Origin: JBNKDD01 sp050288085
GTDB lineage: Bacteria > Chloroflexota > Anaerolineae > Aggregatilineales > UBA3940
DNA length: 34,141 nucleotides
Assembly (NCBI GenBank): GCA_050288085.1
Contig: JBNKDD010000023.1
Span: 1 to 34,141, forward strand
Reading direction: 5' to 3'
The position numbers and the translations under genes are program-made. Positions within the stretch are counted from its first letter, which is position 1, and the number at the start of each line of letters is the position of its first letter. The notes beneath the pieces are model-generated. The model was not told where the DNA came from. It did not search any database and worked only from the letters and a program-made list of their open reading frames with translations. Below are positions 31,743 through 34,141 of this stretch, in pieces.

Positions 31743-34141
31743 TTACCGCTCAATTTGCCCAAATGGCTTGCCCTGCATCGCCAACAACAGCGCAATTGTA
31801 AGCTCTTTGACATCACCTTCGGCTTCAACGACCGGGCCTACACAAGAGGGGCAGCCTTCTGCACAGCCACAATCACGGACGAGATCGAGTGCCCCTTCGA
31901 GCACTTCGTCGTGAAACTCGTACAACCGGGTCGATAAGCCCAATCCGCCGGGAGCCGTATCGTAGAAGGTGACGGTTGATGGCTGGCGGCGGCTGGACGG
32001 ATGTTCGGCTACCACACCAATATCATTGGTCGAGCACATCAGGAATAACGGCGCGACATTGCGCAAAACGTTCGATAGGCCGCTCAGGGCACTCTGGGTG
32101 CGTCTGGCCGTTTCGACGGCGTGGTGACAGCCTGGGCAGAGTGTGGTCAGGTTTTCCAGGCGGTTGGCTTCGAGATAATTTTCATTCTCGCCAGGAATGT
32201 AGCCGTATTCTCGGAAGGGTGTAATGTGGTGAATATCATGCTGGCGGTCGGGTTCTTCCGGCCTACCGCAGCGCGTGCATTGATATCGATCCCTGGCGCG
32301 TGCCCGGTTTCGCTGTTCCTGCCAGTTTGGACCGTAGTTGTTGGGGCGAAGGAGAATGTTCGCATCCTCTAACAAGCGGGTGATCTCCGGGCGGAGGGTG
32401 ATCCAATAGGCCATCGTTTCAAACTGCTGGGGCGGCAGGTGGATCGGTTCCTTGCCGAGTACCTCATGTGAATAGCGGAGGATGCGGCGGTACTCAGTGG
32501 CTTGCTGGGTGATCAATACCCAGCCAACCGATTTGTGGCACGCCCCGGCGTCGGCTTTTTCGTAGACTTCCTGGATGATAGCCTCTGTCTTTGAACTGGC
32601 ATCCGTGTAATAATTTACCCGGATGCGGCGGGCTTCGGCCAGCCCTCTCTGCCAGTCCAGTTTTCGGATAAGATACTGCCGCCCTTCGTGTAAATAAACT
32701 GCTCCCTCGTAAACGGTAATCGACGCGGTGACGCGGTCAACGTCCCCGATCTTGACCCGTTGATCCTGTCTCCGAGTCCAGATTTCAACCGGCTTCTCGC
32801 CGCCTGTCCGCAGATTGACCTGTCCTGCCGGATAACTCTCTGTAGTGGTAGGAACATAAGCACGACCATTAAAATGGAGGAAACCCTCATCCGCCAGGAC
32901 TTGCAGGATTGGAGCCGGATCACGGTACTGTCCAAAGGGTTCACCCTTTTCAAAAGGAAGTTCGTGGCAGGCGCATTGCAGATGCTCCGCCAGGATGATC
33001 GGGTTGTTGGGGTTGATCAAGGCATGTTCCGGGGAGCTTTCGAAAAGATAGCGAGGATGCCTGACGATGTACTGGTCGATGGCACTGCCTGAAGCAACCA
33101 GCACCCCGGCGGATGTCTCATTGCGACGGCCTGCCCGCCCGAACTGCTGCCATGCGCTGGCGATGGTCCCCGGATAGCCTGACAGGATCGCCGTGCTCAA
33201 TGCGCCGATGTCGATTCCGAGTTCAAGAGCATTGGTCGCGACAACACCGCGCACAACCTCATCGCGGAGACCCTGTTCGATCTCCAGGCGCTCTGCGGGC
33301 AGATAACCGCCGCGATAACCACGGATGATTTCGGTGGGGGGAGGGTCATCCTCTGCTCGTTGGACAGCATCACGGACATAAGTCAACAAAATTTCGGTGG
33401 CCTGCCGCGACCGGGCAAAAATGATCGTCTGTAAATCGGCATTGATGAACTGCCGCGCCACGTCACGGGCTTCCAGTAGATAACCACGCCGTGTGCCGAT
33501 CTCCTCATCGAGTGTTGGCGGGTTGTAGAGGATGATATGCTTTTCGCCGCGTGGCGATCCATCCTCGTCGATCAGGGTGAAGGGGGCCTCAACCAACTGT
33601 TCGGCGTGTTCGGCAGGGTTGGCAATCGTTGCACTGGTGCAAATGAAGATCGGATCGCTGCCGTAGAAATGGCAGATTCGACGCAGACGACGGATCAGGT
33701 TGGCGACATGACTGCCAAAAATGCCCCGGTAGATGTGCAGTTCGTCCAATACGATCAAGCGTAGATTACGGAAAAAATGTTTCCACAATATGTGGTTCGG
33801 CAAAATGCTGAGATGGAGCATATCCGGGTTGGTGATGATCAGGCCACCCTTGCGCCGGATTTGAGCGCGTTTGTCTTTGGGGGTATCCCCATCATAGGTG
33901 TTAAATGGGATACACCGTTTCAATTTAAGCCCATCGATCCAATCGGATAAAGCTGCTGCCTGGTCACGGGCCAGGGCCTTGGTGGGAAAAAGATAGAGTA
34001 CGCTCGCTCCGGGCTGCTGTAAGGCGAATTGCAATGCCGGGAGATGATAAGCCAGTGACTTACCGGAAGCAGTGCTGGTCGCCAGGACGACGTTCTTGCC
34101 CTTCAGAGCGGCCTCGATGGCCTGTGCCTGATGAACGTAAA
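31743..34141 (-). CDS. DEAD/DEAH-box helicase of YprA/MrfA type with internal HNH-nuclease-like module (5' truncated)
   Basis: About 798 residues are visible; the frame stays open to the right edge, so the N-terminus lies outside. In order: YVHQAQAIE (Q-motif region), STASGKS (Walker A), VLDELHIYRG (motif II, DELH), CTSATIANP (motif III), TNALELGIDIG and QFGRAGRR (motif VI), then a winged-helix-like region. At about 32115-32324 an HNH-like module is inserted: YQCTRCGRPEE, DIHHITPFREYGY, then RLENLTTLCPGCHH, giving CxxC, HH, N and CxxCH zinc and metal ligands. The C-terminus has the MrfA-type four-cysteine cluster CGCAEGCPSC before VGPVVE. Known YprA/MrfA proteins repair mitomycin-type DNA damage and lack the HNH module. 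Its stop lies 2 bp from the stop of the lipoprotein gene. Confidence 0.87.
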   Translation of the reverse strand, partial: YVHQAQAIEAALKGKNVVLATSTASGKSLAYHLPALQFALQQPGASVLYLFPTKALARDQAAALSDWIDGLKLKRCIPFNTYDGDTPKDKRAQIRRKGGLIITNPDMLHLSILPNHILWKHFFRNLRLIVLDELHIYRGIFGSHVANLIRRLRRICHFYGSDPIFICTSATIANPAEHAEQLVEAPFTLIDEDGSPRGEKHIILYNPPTLDEEIGTRRGYLLEARDVARQFINADLQTIIFARSRQATEILLTYVRDAVQRAEDDPPPTEIIRGYRGGYLPAERLEIEQGLRDEVVRGVVATNALELGIDIGALSTAILSGYPGTIASAWQQFGRAGRRNETSAGVLVASGSAIDQYIVRHPRYLFESSPEHALINPNNPIILAEHLQCACHELPFEKGEPFGQYRDPAPILQVLADEGFLHFNGRAYVPTTTESYPAGQVNLRTGGEKPVEIWTRRQDQRVKIGDVDRVTASITVYEGAVYLHEGRQYLIRKLDWQRGLAEARRIRVNYYTDASSKTEAIIQEVYEKADAGACHKSVGWVLITQQATEYRRILRYSHEVLGKEPIHLPPQQFETMAYWITLRPEITRLLEDANILLRPNNYGPNWQEQRNRARARDRYQCTRCGRPEEPDRQHDIHHITPFREYGYIPGENENYLEANRLENLTTLCPGCHHAVETARRTQSALSGLSNVLRNVAPLFLMCSTNDIGVVAEHPSSRRQPSTVTFYDTAPGGLGLSTRLYEFHDEVLEGALDLVRDCGCAEGCPSCVGPVVEAEGDVKELTIALLLAMQGKPFGQIER

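Noticed and set aside
32115..32324. Stand-alone HNH homing endonuclease or intein
   Set aside because: The segment is in frame, has no independent start, no splicing-type Cys/His/Asn junctions, and is only about 70 residues long.
31743..34141. DISARM-type defence component (DrmA/DrmB), because of a helicase with a DUF1998-like C-terminus
   Set aside because: Helicase and four-cysteine module are in one YprA/MrfA-like polypeptide, and no methyltransferase, DrmC or second helicase is visible; the region beyond 34141 is not available.

Overview
The window looks like a chromosomal segment of a free-living bacterium with mid-range G+C (individual lines I counted by hand run about 45-57%). Membrane-anchored proteins with Thr/Pro-rich stalks, a DUF11-repeat protein, a lipoprotein with a TolB-type propeller and a YprA/MrfA-like helicase suggest Chloroflexota (Anaerolineae-like). 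This is an inference from protein style; there is no rRNA, tRNA or marker gene to prove it.

Left flank (1-6083). The 3' end of a secreted protein with a carboxypeptidase-regulatory-like domain runs rightward into the window. Three leftward genes follow: a class V aminotransferase / cysteine-desulfurase-like enzyme, a 1056-residue membrane-anchored DUF11-repeat protein, and folD. The DUF11 gene and folD each have a clear intrinsic terminator.

Centre (6392-31740). About 25 kb, all on the + strand, is a surface-glycan locus. Block 1 (6392-10930) holds four glycosyltransferases (CgeB-like, two GT4, one GT2) and possibly one tiny coupled ORF. A 9-bp-stem hairpin near 10998 separates it from block 2 (11058-31740), a run of 17 genes with gaps of at most 7 nt or with overlaps, so probably one very long operon. 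Block 2 encodes nucleotide-sugar enzymes (a CapE/FnlA-like 4,6-dehydratase/epimerase, an RmlD-like reductase, an extended SDR and a WecC-like UDP-ManNAc dehydrogenase), a GT-A-like enzyme, a NodB-type deacetylase, a methyltransferase, four GT4 enzymes, four polytopic proteins of GT-C/PMT type, an asparagine-synthetase-like amidotransferase, and finally a TolB-like lipoprotein whose start overlaps the asnB stop. I see no initiating phosphoglycosyltransferase, Wzx/Wzy, chain-length regulator or ABC exporter, so assembly functions lie elsewhere or the pathway is not a standard capsule pathway. The likely product is an acidic glycan containing N-acetylated 6-deoxy sugar(s) and a HexNAcA-type uronic acid, possibly amidated, methylated and de-N-acetylated.

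Right flank (31743-34141). A leftward, 5'-truncated DEAD/DEAH helicase of the YprA/MrfA type carries an HNH-nuclease-like module inserted before its C-terminal four-cysteine zinc motif. It converges on the glycan operon with only 2 bp between stop codons.

The best leads are the helicase-HNH architecture, the 17-gene operon with four GT-C enzymes plus AsnB and no polymerase or exporter, and a GC-rich palindromic element inserted in frame inside a GT-C gene. No CRISPR array, insertion sequence, integrase, rRNA or tRNA was recognised.
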